From contig NC_020126.1 of the NCBI RefSeq assembly GCF_000331735.1, forward strand, positions 62,001-126,000: DNA of 64,000 nt. The letters run 5' to 3'. Numbering within the stretch: the stretch's first letter is position 1; each line of letters opens with the position of its first letter. Below the pieces are notes generated by a model. The model had not been told where the DNA came from, ran no database searches, and saw only the letters and a program-made list of their open reading frames with translations. Both the position numbers and the translations under genes were made by a program. The DNA comes from Myxococcus stipitatus DSM 14675 (GTDB lineage Bacteria; Myxococcota; Myxococcia; Myxococcales; Myxococcaceae). Positions 35,383 through 45,233 of the stretch are shown here, piece after piece.

Positions 35383-37707
35383 TCAGGTCTCGGTCGCCAG
35401 GACTTCGCCGACCAGTTGTTGAATCATCTGCGCATCGAAGGGCTTCTCGATGCGCGGGTTGGGAATGCGCTCCAGGAACTGCCGGGCCCGCGTGGTGTAC
35501 GAGCCGCCCGTGATGAAGATGAAGCGCAGGCTCAACCCGGGCTCCCGCTCGCGCACCTTCTCGTAGACGTCCATGCCGGTGATGCCCGGCATCATCAGGT
35601 CGCAGAAGATGGCGTCGAAGGGGCCGCCGGAGTTCAGCTTCGTCAGGGCCTCCTCGCCGCTGCCCACCACCGTCACCTGGTGCCGCTTTCCGATGATGCG
35701 CGCCAGCGAGCGGCCCACCGCGGGCTCGTCGTCAATCACGAGCAGGCGCCCGCTGCGCTCGGAGGACGGCGCGGGCATGGGCGGCGCCTCGCGCGGCATC
35801 GCGTCCGCGGGCGCCGGCGGCAGGCGCACCGTGAAGGTCGTCCCGCGCCCCGGCTCGCTGCGCACGGTGATTTCACCGCCCAGGCCCCGGATGATGCCGT
35901 GGCAGATGGACAGCCCCAGGCCCGTGCCCGCGCCCACCGCCTTGGTGGTGAAGAACGGGTCGAAGATGCGCGCCAGCACGTTGGACGGCATGCCGGAGCC
36001 GGTGTCGCTGACGTCCACCGCCACGCCGCCGTCATTCCCGGGGCGCACCCACAGCGTCACGTGCTGGTTGTTCGGGTCCCCCTCGGGGATGGCCTGCGCG
36101 GCGTTCACCACCAGGTTGAGGAACACCTGGCCCAGCCGGGACGCGTCCGCGTGGACATGCGGGACGTCCTCGTAGCGCTTGATGACCTGGGCGCGCGGCT
36201 TGAGCTCGCTGGAGGCCAGCTTGAGCGAGAACTCCAGCGACTCGCGCACGTCGAGCAGCTCCCGGCGCTCCTCGTCCTGGCGGGAGATGTACTTCAAGTC
36301 CCGCACGATGTTGCGCACGCGCGTGGCGCCCTCGTGGGCCTCCTTGAGCAGCTCCACCGTGTCCTTCAGCGTGAGGGACCAGTTCGGCGCGAGCGCGCCG
36401 TCGGGCAGCATCCGCCCCAGCTCTCCGCCCAGCCGGTGCATGGTCTCCATGGAGGACTCCAGGTTGGCCATGACGTAGGTGAGCGGGTTGTTGATTTCAT
36501 GGCCCACGCCCGCCGCGAGCGTGCCCGCGAGCACCATCCGGTCCGACTGGAGGAGCTGGGCCTGCATGCGCTTGCGCTCGGTGATGTCGCGCGCCATCAC
36601 CACCACCGCGCGCTCGCCGTCGAAGTCCACCGGCAGGCCCGCGCTCTCCGCGTCGAACCACGTCCCGTCGCGGCGCATGTAGCGAATCTCGCGCAGCGGG
36701 GCGAACTCCCCCAGTGCCACCACCGCGTGGACCCGCTGGCGCACCACGTCCAGGTCATCCGGATGGACGATGGTCCAGATGGGCCGGCCGATCAGCTCTC
36801 CCGCGTGCTCGTACCGCAGCGCGCGCAGGAGCGTGGGGTTGACGTAGATGAAGCGCTGCTCGCGGTGGACGAAGATGGCCTCGGGCGCCGTCTCGATGAG
36901 CTTGCGGAAGCTCTGCTCGGAGCGGTGCAGCGCCTCCTCCGTGCGCTTGCGCTCCGTGACGTCCTCGAAGGCGAACAGCCGGTAGCGCGACGCGTCCCCG
37001 CTGGCCCCCATCGTCGAGCACAGCCTGCGCAGCGTGCGCCCGCTGGCGAGCACCGCCTCGTCCCCGTGCAGCGGCACCCCGTCCAGCCCCGCACAGGGGC
37101 TCAAGCGCAGGAAGTTGGCCGCCTCGCCCGAGTGCAGGCAGTGGTCCACCACGTCCTCGTGGGAGACCTGCCCCTTGCGGATGGCGCCCTCCAGGGGCTC
37201 GATGCCCCACAGCTGGCAGAAGCGGTGGTTCGCGTAGAGCACCGTGCCGCTGCTCACCTCCACCACGTAGAGCCCCAGGGGCAGGCCGTCGCTCAGCGTC
37301 CAGGACGGGACGGCCCCGCTCTCATCGGTGCCTCGGGCCGCTTCGACGCGCTCGAGCGCGGGGGGTGACTCCATCCTCCGCACCGTGCAGTACAGCGGCC
37401 CACCTTCCGCGGCGCTGGCCGCGCTCCAGATGAGCCAGGCCCACGTTCCGTCCCGTCGGCGCCACCGGCACGAGAAGCGCGTGGTGCCCGGGGTCCGGGT
37501 CAGCAGCTCCAGCCGCGCCTCCACCGACTCCAGGTCCTCGGGGTGCACGAAGCCCCGGTAGCCCTTCAGGCGAAGCTCCGTGGGAGACCAGCCCATCGTC
37601 ACGGTCCACGCTGGATTGGCTTCGAGCACCCGACCCTGCGCGCCCAACACCACGAACAATTCGGTGGAGAGCTCGAAGAAACGGTGAGCCCACTGCTCCA
37701 TCAACAT
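35383..37707 (-). CDS. Hybrid sensor histidine kinase (three PAS, one receiver)
   Basis: A cytoplasmic hybrid kinase of 774 residues without membrane helices. Three PAS domains lie at about 5-125, 150-270 and 275-395, the last two ending in ITERK-type repeats ([20 protein letters not shown] and [14 protein letters not shown]). The dimerisation domain has [20 protein letters not shown] with phospho-acceptor His403. The ATPase has [21 protein letters not shown] and [15 protein letters not shown]-terminal receiver domain reads [20 protein letters not shown] with phospho-acceptor Asp703 (FCDLMMPG). AAGGA lies seven bases before the ATG at 37707. The two genes downstream could share its transcript. 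Confidence 0.92.
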   Translation of the reverse strand: MLMEQWAHRFFELSTELFVVLGAQGRVLEANPAWTVTMGWSPTELRLKGYRGFVHPEDLESVEARLELLTRTPGTTRFSCRWRRRDGTWAWLIWSAASAAEGGPLYCTVRRMESPPALERVEAARGTDESGAVPSWTLSDGLPLGLYVVEVSSGTVLYANHRFCQLWGIEPLEGAIRKGQVSHEDVVDHCLHSGEAANFLRLSPCAGLDGVPLHGDEAVLASGRTLRRLCSTMGASGDASRYRLFAFEDVTERKRTEEALHRSEQSFRKLIETAPEAIFVHREQRFIYVNPTLLRALRYEHAGELIGRPIWTIVHPDDLDVVRQRVHAVVALGEFAPLREIRYMRRDGTWFDAESAGLPVDFDGERAVVVMARDITERKRMQAQLLQSDRMVLAGTLAAGVGHEINNPLTYVMANLESSMETMHRLGGELGRMLPDGALAPNWSLTLKDTVELLKEAHEGATRVRNIVRDLKYISRQDEERRELLDVRESLEFSLKLASSELKPRAQVIKRYEDVPHVHADASRLGQVFLNLVVNAAQAIPEGDPNNQHVTLWVRPGNDGGVAVDVSDTGSGMPSNVLARIFDPFFTTKAVGAGTGLGLSICHGIIRGLGGEITVRSEPGRGTTFTVRLPPAPADAMPREAPPMPAPSSERSGRLLVIDDEPAVGRSLARIIGKRHQVTVVGSGEEALTKLNSGGPFDAIFCDLMMPGITGMDVYEKVREREPGLSLRFIFITGGSYTTRARQFLERIPNPRIEKPFDAQMIQQLVGEVLATET

Positions 37708-38457
37708 TGCGTTCCTTCGACGCGCTACGGCGCGTGACGTCACGGCCAGAGAGGGGGGCTGGACCGCACGCCTTGGGTGCCTGACGGGGACAAACGTGTC
37801 TTCAGTGACATAGACACTATTTCTGGAAAAAATGCATGTCCGGAATGGATTGACCCAGGGGCGTGAGGGCAGACCCAGGTGTGTCCAACCGGTGAGCCCA
37901 CACACCCGGCGCCGCTCAATCCCTGTCGCGCTCCCGGGACACGCGCGCGGGCTGGCAACGCAAGCACAAGCACATCAGAAATAAACGGCGCGGCTGGGAG
38001 CAGGGAGCCAATGGCTTGTCCTCATCCCAGCTCAAGCCGGGGATTCCCCGCTCAAATGCAGACTCACGGTGAAGTCGACTACATCTCCTTACCTGGAAGT
38101 GGCGGTGTCGCTGTAAAATTGAACCATCTTCCCGGAAATAGTGTTCGCTTGTACGCGGAGTGAGGCACAACGCTTGACGGCGTTGCGAATGATCTTCAAC
38201 ATGCCCGCCACGTTTCCTCCTCAAGAGTGAGACGCAGCGGCGGTGTTCGCCTCCCCCAAAAGCGATACCGCCGTATGAAGTCCCAGTTGAGCCCCGCGCG
38301 CCGCGTTCCCCCTCTCGGCGCGCGGTGGCCCCTGGGATTCCCCGTATCCTCCTGAAATCAGCGGGCAAGCGGCCTCAGATGCGCCGTGTCTCGCGTGTAT
38401 CTGGCTTGCGAGCCCTCCAGGTCGGGCGGAGAGTGGGCGCCTCTTCCGGAGGTCCCA
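37708..38457. other. 750-bp divergent non-coding region
   Basis: No reading frame here has coding character. It holds an AT-rich patch at about 37795-37840 upstream of the hybrid kinase, another at about 38095-38150, and an imperfect hairpin with arms CGGCGGT (38238-38244) and ACCGCCG (38267-38273). It is the longest gap in the window and may carry promoters for both flanking genes or a small RNA. I see no specific support for either. Confidence 0.5.
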
Positions 38458-39933
38458 TTGCCCGTCTCCTCGCTTCTCGTGTCGTCGTCGCTCGCGCTCC
38501 AGCTCGTGTCGGGGGCGGCTCCCGCCGGGGCGAAGCCTGTGTCCACCCCGTCCGCGGCGCCGGTGAAGGCTTACATGCCGCCCCTGGCCACGGCGGAGAA
38601 GCTGGTGGGGCCCGCGCTGACGGAGGGCCGGGCCTATGCGCGGCTGGCGGAGCTGACGGATGGGATTGGCCCGCGCCTGTCTGGCTCGGAGGGCGCGGCG
38701 GCGGCGGTGCAGTGGGCGCTGCGGAGCTTCAAGGCGGACGGGGTGAAGGCGTGGACGGAGCCCGTCAAGGTGCCGCGCTGGGTGCGGGGCGAGGAGCGCG
38801 GCGAGGTGCTCGCGTCCCCGCTCACGCGAGGCCACCCGCTGCACCTGCTGGCGCTGGGCGGCAGCCCTCCCACCGCGCCCGAGGGGCTCACCGCGGAGGT
38901 GGTGGAGGTGACGTCGCTGGAGCAGTTGGCCGCGCTGGGTGAGTCGGTGAAGGGGAAGATTGTCTTCTTCAACCACACCATGGCGGTGCCGGCGGACTAC
39001 GGCCGCTTCGCGGGCTTGCGCGGCCGGGGCCCGGCGGTGGCGGCGAAGGCGGGCGCGGCGGGGGCGCTGGTGCGCTCGCTGGCCACCGCGTCGCTGAGCA
39101 CGCCGCACACGGGGTCCACGCGCTTCGACGACGCGGGCCCGCGCATCCCCGCCGCGTCCATCACGACGGAGAACGCGGAGCTGCTCCACCGCCTGCTCGC
39201 CAAGGGGGCCGTGCGCGTGAAGCTGGTGCTGGGCGGCTCGGAGCTGCCGGACGCGGACTCGCACAACGTCGTCGCGGAGATTCGCGGGCGGGAGAAGCCG
39301 CAGGAAATCGTGCTCATCAGCGCGCACCTGGACTCGTGGGACGTGGGCACGGGCGCGCATGACGACGGCGCGGGCGTGGTGATGGTGATGGAGGCCGCGC
39401 GCCTCATCGCGAAGCTGCCGCAGGCGCCCCGGCGCACGGTGCGCGTGGTGCTCTACATGAACGAGGAGAACGGGCTCGCCGGTGGACGCGCCTACGCGGA
39501 GGCGCACGCGGCGGAGATTCCCAAGCACGTGGCGGCCATGGAGATGGACTCGGGGGGCGGCCGTCCGGTGGGGGTGAGCCTGCGCGCGGGCGCGGGTGGA
39601 CAGGCGCTGCTCCAGCCGTGGATGTCGCCGCTGGTGTCGCTGGGCGCGGCGGCGTTCTCCTCGCGCGAGGCGGGTGGCGCGGACATCAGCCCCCTGATGC
39701 CGGCGCGGGTCCCCTTCTTCGGCGTGGAGGTGGACGCCAGCCGCTACTTCGACGTGCACCACACACACGCGGATACGTTGGACAAGGTGGACCCACAGGA
39801 CCTGGCGCGCAGCACCGCCGCCACCGCGTGGGTGACGTATGCGATGGCGGAGTCGCCGGAGACGCTCGCCCGACCGGAGGCGCCCGCGTCCGCGCCCGTG
39901 GCCGCGCCGCCGAAGGCCGCGACGGGGCACTGA
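38458..39933 (+). CDS. Secreted M28-family zinc peptidase
   Basis: An exported aminopeptidase-type enzyme. A PA-like domain (AVPADYGRFAGLRGRGPAVA) precedes the catalytic part. The metal ligands are visible in LISAHLDSWDVGTGAHDDGA (His and Asp), YMNEENGLAGG (the Glu pair), EMDSGGG (Asp) and DVHHTHADTLDKV (His). The frame is open from a GTG at 38386. I favour the TTG at 38458 because GGAGG lies five bases upstream and the protein then begins directly with a signal peptide (PVSSLLVSSSLALQLVSGAA). A start at 38386 would put 24 polar residues before the hydrophobic segment. A Pro/Ala-rich tail ends the protein. Secreted peptidases of this kind fit a predatory lifestyle. Confidence 0.88.
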   Translation: MPVSSLLVSSSLALQLVSGAAPAGAKPVSTPSAAPVKAYMPPLATAEKLVGPALTEGRAYARLAELTDGIGPRLSGSEGAAAAVQWALRSFKADGVKAWTEPVKVPRWVRGEERGEVLASPLTRGHPLHLLALGGSPPTAPEGLTAEVVEVTSLEQLAALGESVKGKIVFFNHTMAVPADYGRFAGLRGRGPAVAAKAGAAGALVRSLATASLSTPHTGSTRFDDAGPRIPAASITTENAELLHRLLAKGAVRVKLVLGGSELPDADSHNVVAEIRGREKPQEIVLISAHLDSWDVGTGAHDDGAGVVMVMEAARLIAKLPQAPRRTVRVVLYMNEENGLAGGRAYAEAHAAEIPKHVAAMEMDSGGGRPVGVSLRAGAGGQALLQPWMSPLVSLGAAAFSSREAGGADISPLMPARVPFFGVEVDASRYFDVHHTHADTLDKVDPQDLARSTAATAWVTYAMAESPETLARPEAPASAPVAAPPKAATGH

Positions 39934-40011
39934 GTCATCCGAGGCCATGCGATGGATCAGGCGCCTGCCTGGTCCGTCGCGTGTGCTCGTCGTTGACGCT
40001 CCGGGAGGTCC

Positions 40012-41301
40012 ATGGTTGCGTGGCACGCGTCCCAGCCACGGCCCCGCCGGGACAGTGATGAGCGCCTCGTGACTGTGAATGCTCGAAACCCTCGGAGTCT
40101 CCGCGACACCTCCGCCCCCGACGCGGTGGGCTGGCTCGTGTCGGACGCGAGGCTCCTGCCGAACCCGGCTCCCTTGCTGGAAGGCGTGTGTGAGCGATTG
40201 ACCGCCCGAGGTGTCCCCCTCGCGCGCGCCTCCATCTCCCTGTTCACCCTGCACCCGCTCCTGCACGCGCGGAGCTTCCGCTGGCGCGCGGGCCAGTCCT
40301 CCGCCACCACGGAGGTGCACCCTCACGGCCTCCAGCACCTGCCTGCCTTCGCGCAGAGCCCCTTCAAGGCGCTGCGCGAGGGGGTGCCCGTCATCCATCG
40401 CCGGCTGGAGCAGCCGCTGGCCCCGGATGACTACCCGATGTTCCAGGGGCTGCGCGAAGAGGGGCTCACCGAGTATCTGGCGCTGCCGGTGTGCTTCAGC
40501 GATGGCTCGCGCCACGCGGTCTCCTGGTCCACGTCCGAGCCCGGGGGCTTCACCGACGCGCAGCGGGCCTTGTTGCAGGAGCTGCATCCGCTGCTGGAGC
40601 TGGTGCTGGAGGTCATCGCGCGCAAGGACATGACGGGCGTGTTGCTCGACACGTACCTGGGCCGGGACACGGGCCGGCGCATCCTCCAGGGACAGATTCG
40701 CCGAGGGGATGGAGAGACGACCTCCGCCGTCATCTGTCTGAGCGACTTGCGCAGCTTCACCGCGCTGTCGGATGCGCTGCCTCGCGATGCGTTGTTGGAG
40801 CTGCTCAACGCCTACTTCGAGACGATGGTCAGCGCGTTCCATGCGCACGGCGCGGAGGTGCTCAAGTTCATGGGCGACGCGGTGCTCGCCATCTTCCGCA
40901 TCGACGCGGAGTCGCCCGTGGAGGAGCGGTGCATGGCCGCCGCGCGCACCATGCGCGAGGCCGTGGCCGCCACCGCGCGAGACAATGCCTCTCGCCGTGA
41001 GCAGGGCCTCACGCCCTATGAGTTCGGCGCGTCGCTGCACGTGGGCGATGTCATGTACGGGAACATCGGCGCCTCGGACCGGCTCGACTTCACCGTGATT
41101 GGTCCCGCGGTGAATCTGGCCAGCCGCATCGCGGGCCTGTGCGCGGGCCTCAACGAGCCCGTGCTGCTGTCGGAGTCCTTCGTCTCCCACTACCGGGGCG
41201 GCGTGAAGGACCTGGGGCGCCATCCCCTCAAGGGCGTGCCGCACCCCATGCGCATCTACACGCTGGGGTCGGAGTCCTCCGCGCGGACGGTCGCCGCCTG
41301 A
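40012..41301 (+). CDS. GAF-linked class III adenylate cyclase
   Basis: A protein of 429 residues. The N-terminal 215 residues resemble a GAF sensor (LLEGVCERLTARGVPLARAS to DMTGVLLDTYLG). The C-terminal cyclase domain has both metal-binding Asp residues (VICLSDLRSFTALSD and FMGDAVLAIF). It also has the adenine-selecting Lys (EVLKFMGD) and the substrate motif DFTVIGPAVNLASRI, so cAMP is the expected product. The ATG at 40012 has GGGAGG shortly upstream. A GTG at 40069 is an alternative. Its last 46 bp overlap the end of the convergent exporter gene. Confidence 0.9.
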   Translation: MVAWHASQPRPRRDSDERLVTVNARNPRSLRDTSAPDAVGWLVSDARLLPNPAPLLEGVCERLTARGVPLARASISLFTLHPLLHARSFRWRAGQSSATTEVHPHGLQHLPAFAQSPFKALREGVPVIHRRLEQPLAPDDYPMFQGLREEGLTEYLALPVCFSDGSRHAVSWSTSEPGGFTDAQRALLQELHPLLELVLEVIARKDMTGVLLDTYLGRDTGRRILQGQIRRGDGETTSAVICLSDLRSFTALSDALPRDALLELLNAYFETMVSAFHAHGAEVLKFMGDAVLAIFRIDAESPVEERCMAAARTMREAVAATARDNASRREQGLTPYEFGASLHVGDVMYGNIGASDRLDFTVIGPAVNLASRIAGLCAGLNEPVLLSESFVSHYRGGVKDLGRHPLKGVPHPMRIYTLGSESSARTVAA

Positions 41302-42959
41302 GACCGCGTGCGCGTGAGCGGCTGCTCGGGCAGGCGCAGCGTGACGAGGAACGCGAGCAGCGCGACGAGGATGGCGCAGCGGTACACGTCCTTCACCGCG
41401 GTGGTGTAGGCCTCCTTCAGCGCCTGGTCCGCGCGGTCCACGGCGGAGAGGGCGTCGTCCAGTTGCTCGGGGCGTGAGGACGCCAGCTCCGTGCGCAGGC
41501 GGGCCTTGAGGGCCTCGGGCTCGAAGGCCGTGTGTGACGGGCCGCCTTCTCCGGGGGCGCCGGAGGTGGCGGACAGCAGCTCGGCGCGGAGGTGGGAGGG
41601 GAGTCCGTCGGTGGCCTGGGCCACGCGGGTCTTCAGCTCGTGGGAGAGCGTGGTCGCGAACACGGCGCCCATCAGCGCCACGCCCAGCGTCATGCCGAGC
41701 TGGCGGAAGAACGTCGCCGCGGACGTGGCCACGCCAATCTGTTGCGCGGACACCGCGTTCTGGATGGCCACGGTGTAGAGCGGAATCGAGGGGCCCAGTC
41801 CCAGGCCCACGAGGACCATCTTCACCGTGACTTCCGCTTGCGTGGACTGGGGCGTCAGCGTGAAGCCCATCACCGCGAAGCCCCCGGCGAGGAGCAGCAG
41901 CGAGCCCAGCATCAGCTCCTTGTAGCGCCCCAGCCGGGACACCAGTTGCCCGCTGACCACGTTGCCGGCGACCACGCCCAGGGTGAGCGGTGTGAGCGTC
42001 AGGCCCGAGTGCGTGGCGGACAGCCCCACCACGTTCACCATGAACAGCGGCAGGAAGACGACGCCGGAGAGGAACACCGCGCCGACGATGAACACCGCCG
42101 CGTTGCCCAGGCTGAAGGTCTTCAGCTTGAAGAGGCGCAGGTCCAGCAGGGGCTCCTCGGTGTGGGTCTCCACGCGGATGAAGGCCGCGGTGCCCACCGC
42201 CGCGAGCGCGAACAAGCCCAGGATGGGCCCCGAGCCCCACGCCCAGCCGATGCCTTGGGTCTCCTGCTCGCGGGCATGGCCCAGGCTCAGCGCGAGGAGC
42301 AGCGGCACCACGGCGAGCGCGAGGGTCCCCGCGCCCGCGAGGTCGAGCTTCCCGCGAGGCACCCCTTCCGGCCGCAGCCGAGGCATGCGGAGCAACACGA
42401 GGGCGAGCGCCACCGCGCCCACGGGGAGGTTGATGAAGAAGACCCAGTGCCAGCCGAGCCGGTCCGTGATGAAGCCACCGGCCAGTGGGCCGACGACGCT
42501 GGACAGGCCGAACATCGCGCCGAAGAGGCCCTGGTACTTGCCGCGCTCTCGAGGCGGGAAGAGGTCGGCGACGACGGCCAGCGCGCCGGTGAACAGGGCG
42601 GCGCTGCCCAGGCCCTGCACCGCGCGGAAGAGGATGAGTGTCACCGTGGAGCGGGACACGCCGCACAGGAAGCTGCCCAGGAGGAAGACGGTGATGCCCG
42701 CACCCAGCACCGCGCGGCGGCCCACCAGGTCGGAGAGCTTTCCCCAGACGGGCACCATCATCGTCGAGGCGACGAGGTACGACGTGGTGAGCCACGGATA
42801 GAGCGACGCGGGGATGCCCAGGTCCGCCTGGATGGAGGGGCCCGCGGTGGCGACGATGGTCTGGTCCAGCGCCGCGAGCAGCAGGCCCAGCAGGGCCCCC
42901 AGCATCGTGAAGACCTTCTGCGTGCGGGTGAACGTGGGGAACGCCGCGGGCGATGCCAT
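41256..42959 (-). CDS. DHA2-type (14-helix) MFS drug exporter
   Basis: A membrane protein of 567 residues of the EmrB/QacA type. The first helix has LLLAALDQTIVATAGPSIQA, motif A is VWGKLSDLVGRRAVLGAGIT, and motif C follows in FGLSSVVGPLAGGFITDRLG with HWVFFINLPVGAVALALVLL. The length and the long last extracytoplasmic loop (THTEEPLLDLR and SHELKTRVAQ regions) match 14-helix exporters. The ATG at 42959 begins just before the first helix. The frame is open further upstream without support. The 224-bp divergent gap before it contains a short palindrome at 43071-43083. Confidence 0.92.
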   Translation of the reverse strand: MASPAAFPTFTRTQKVFTMLGALLGLLLAALDQTIVATAGPSIQADLGIPASLYPWLTTSYLVASTMMVPVWGKLSDLVGRRAVLGAGITVFLLGSFLCGVSRSTVTLILFRAVQGLGSAALFTGALAVVADLFPPRERGKYQGLFGAMFGLSSVVGPLAGGFITDRLGWHWVFFINLPVGAVALALVLLRMPRLRPEGVPRGKLDLAGAGTLALAVVPLLLALSLGHAREQETQGIGWAWGSGPILGLFALAAVGTAAFIRVETHTEEPLLDLRLFKLKTFSLGNAAVFIVGAVFLSGVVFLPLFMVNVVGLSATHSGLTLTPLTLGVVAGNVVSGQLVSRLGRYKELMLGSLLLLAGGFAVMGFTLTPQSTQAEVTVKMVLVGLGLGPSIPLYTVAIQNAVSAQQIGVATSAATFFRQLGMTLGVALMGAVFATTLSHELKTRVAQATDGLPSHLRAELLSATSGAPGEGGPSHTAFEPEALKARLRTELASSRPEQLDDALSAVDRADQALKEAYTTAVKDVYRCAILVALLAFLVTLRLPEQPLTRTRSQAATVRAEDSDPSV

Positions 42960-43070
42960 GTGCTGGCGAGCTTGGGGACCTTGCCCGGGATGTGCCAGCA
43001 CTCGCTCGCGACAGGTTGGTCGGCCAACAGCTCGTGTGGGGCCGGGCGGCGTCAAGCGGGGCTGGCTGGG

Positions 43071-43083
43071 ATTGTCTGACAAT
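43071..43083. promoter_or_regulatory. Short palindrome, possible repressor site
   Basis: ATTGTCTGACAAT is symmetric apart from its central base and fits the TNGTNNNACNA pattern favoured by GntR/FadR-type repressors. It lies between the divergent DHA2 exporter and the first FG-GAP/lysyl-oxidase gene. No regulator gene is adjacent, so the assignment is tentative. Confidence 0.3.
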
Positions 43084-43183
43084 GAAAAGGCAAGCGCCCG
43101 ATTCCCCTCACGGGGCAAGCATCGGGAGGGGTTGTTCGTGCCAGGGAATAGGTTGGAAGACCGTGCCCTTCGAGGAGACCGAC

Positions 43184-45121
43184 ATGCGCTCATGGTGGAG
43201 ATGGCTGGCTGTCGTTGGGGCGGTGTTCGGGGGCAGCGGGTGTGAGGACAACGAACCGTCGGAGCGCTTGCTCTCGGAGACGCCGTTGTGGCGGGTGACG
43301 GCGGCGCCGAACAACAGTGGAGAGTGCTTTGGCGGCTCCCTGGCGCTCGCGGACTTCAATGGCGATGGCCGCAAGGACCTGGTGGTGGGGACGGAGCTGT
43401 GTCAGGAGCCGTGGTTCGCCTCGAAGTTCCCGGGGCGCGTGTCCATCTTCCCAGGGCAGGAGTCCTTCTTCTCCACCCAGCATGTCTCCGCGTTGATGAC
43501 GTGGCGGTCCACCAGCCCCCTCGCCTCCGGAGTGAACCTCGGCGTCTCGGCCGGCGATGTGAATGGGGATGGCTTCGCGGACCTGCTCGTGCATTCGCGC
43601 TTTGGCGTCAATGTCTTCCTGGGACAGGCGGACCTGGAGACGATGCTGCGAGAGCCCGCCTTTCGCGTAGCTGGCGGCAACCAGCTCTCGGCAAGCTCCT
43701 TCCTGGACCTGAACGGGGATGGCCTCGGCGACTTCATCGTCAACCATCTCGGGCAAGAGGAGTTCTACCTGGCGACGCCTGGCGCTCCCTCGGGACTCTT
43801 CACCCGCGCGCTCGTCCGTGAGGGATTCCATTTCTCCCTGCCCATGGGCGACCTGAATGGAGATGGCGCGGAGGACGTGCTGCTGTCGATGGGGCCTGGT
43901 CAGCCCAGGGGCTACTTCCTGGGGTGCAAGCCCGGCTCCGCGTTCTCGTGCAATGGTCCCATCTCGTCGGAGCCCTGGCACACGGAGTCCGAAGAGGTCG
44001 TGTCCCGGTTGATTCCAGACATGAACGGGGATGGGTACCCGGAGGCTTTTCTCGGCGGGCAGGGAGGAGTGAGTGAGCTCCGCCTCTCCGAGCCGGATGG
44101 GCGGCTTGCGTCCTCGGCGGTCTGGTCCATGCTGGGTGACCCCGTGTATCCCCTCTTCGGGGATGTCTTCCGCATGGTGGGGGACCTGGATGGGGATGGT
44201 CACCGGCAAGACTTTGTCGTGGGCTCCATCGGTCGACTCTATGTCTTCTCGCCACAGGGAGACGTCTCGGAGGCCTTGCAGTCTGTCTGGGCCTGGCCCA
44301 GGGCGGACACCCTCCCCAATGGCTATGACGCCTACCGGCGCTATGTCGTGGAGGCGCCTGGCGACCTCGATGGAGATGGCCTCGAGGATCTCATCGTGGC
44401 CAGCAGGACCTATGGCGAGGACATGAGCCAATCCAGGGGAGACGTGAGCGTCTACGGGGGAGGGAAGCGACCGGCCCGACCTGTCGACCCGCCGCGCCTC
44501 CTGGCGTTCGAGGCCTGCGGCCTCGGGAGGGGCGCGGAGACGGGCAAGCCGGACCTGACGGTGGACAAGGACGCGCTCCAGCGCTCCGTGCATGTGACCT
44601 GGAGGACCTTCGCCGCGGAGGGGTGTGAGGTGAAGGAGCAGTGCGTGAATGCGCCGGGACGACGCAAGCTCCTGCGCTTCAGCACCGTCATCCAGAACCT
44701 GGGCAACCGGTCCGCCATCCTCCCATCCATCGCCGAGAACCCGGACCTGTACGTCTACGACGAGTGCCACCGGCACGACCACCTCATCAACTTCGCGGCC
44801 TATGAGCTGCGCGATACCAGCGGGCAAAGTGTGCTGACGGGGCGCAAGCAGGGCTTCCGCTTGCTGGACCTCTTCAGCTACTGCGCGGATGCGGCGCCGC
44901 AGGGCGTGTACGGCTCCATGGGCATCTCCCCGGGCTGGGCGGACATCTACACCGTCGACACGCCGTGCCAGTGGGTGGACATCACGGACCTGCCGGACGG
45001 AACCTACGACTTCCAGGTCAGCGTGGACACGCGAGACATCGTCGACGAGGGGACCGTCCACCCCAACACGGTGTCCTTCCCGGTGAGGCTCGAAGGAAAC
45101 GCCGTGACGGTGCTTCCATAG
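43184..45121 (+). CDS. FG-GAP propeller / lysyl-oxidase fusion lipoprotein, copy 1
   Basis: A lipoprotein of 645 residues (MRSWWRWLAVVGAVFGGSGC). Seven FG-GAP blades with the calcium loop DxNGDG run from DFNGDGRKDLVVG to DLDGDGLEDLIVA and form a probable beta-propeller. The C-terminal 200 residues match lysyl oxidase, a copper amine oxidase. The copper ligands are His529, His531 and His533 (DECHRHDHLINF). The Lys and Tyr that make the lysine tyrosylquinone cofactor are Lys555 (GRKQGF) and Tyr589 (WADIYTVDTPCQWVDITDLP). All are kept, so activity is likely. GAGGAG lies eight bases before the ATG. A paralogue follows 112 bp downstream. Confidence 0.88.
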   Translation: MRSWWRWLAVVGAVFGGSGCEDNEPSERLLSETPLWRVTAAPNNSGECFGGSLALADFNGDGRKDLVVGTELCQEPWFASKFPGRVSIFPGQESFFSTQHVSALMTWRSTSPLASGVNLGVSAGDVNGDGFADLLVHSRFGVNVFLGQADLETMLREPAFRVAGGNQLSASSFLDLNGDGLGDFIVNHLGQEEFYLATPGAPSGLFTRALVREGFHFSLPMGDLNGDGAEDVLLSMGPGQPRGYFLGCKPGSAFSCNGPISSEPWHTESEEVVSRLIPDMNGDGYPEAFLGGQGGVSELRLSEPDGRLASSAVWSMLGDPVYPLFGDVFRMVGDLDGDGHRQDFVVGSIGRLYVFSPQGDVSEALQSVWAWPRADTLPNGYDAYRRYVVEAPGDLDGDGLEDLIVASRTYGEDMSQSRGDVSVYGGGKRPARPVDPPRLLAFEACGLGRGAETGKPDLTVDKDALQRSVHVTWRTFAAEGCEVKEQCVNAPGRRKLLRFSTVIQNLGNRSAILPSIAENPDLYVYDECHRHDHLINFAAYELRDTSGQSVLTGRKQGFRLLDLFSYCADAAPQGVYGSMGISPGWADIYTVDTPCQWVDITDLPDGTYDFQVSVDTRDIVDEGTVHPNTVSFPVRLEGNAVTVLP

Positions 45122-45233
45122 GTCTCGGGCAGGCGAAGCCCTTCAAAAGACAATCATCCCGCGGACGTCTCCACGCCGACGTGTAGCGTGAGTGCATTCG
45201 TCGCTGGATTTCGTCTGTCGTGAAGGGGGACGC

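Noticed and set aside
37879-38163. Possible small plus-strand gene of 94 codons in the long gap
   Set aside because: No ribosome site, no signal or domain, and a codon pattern unlike neighbouring genes.
38221-42795. Open frame of about 1520 codons on the minus strand
   Set aside because: It runs antisense through the M28 peptidase and adenylate cyclase genes and is rich in Arg, His and Pro with no domain. It arises from the high GC of the opposite strand.
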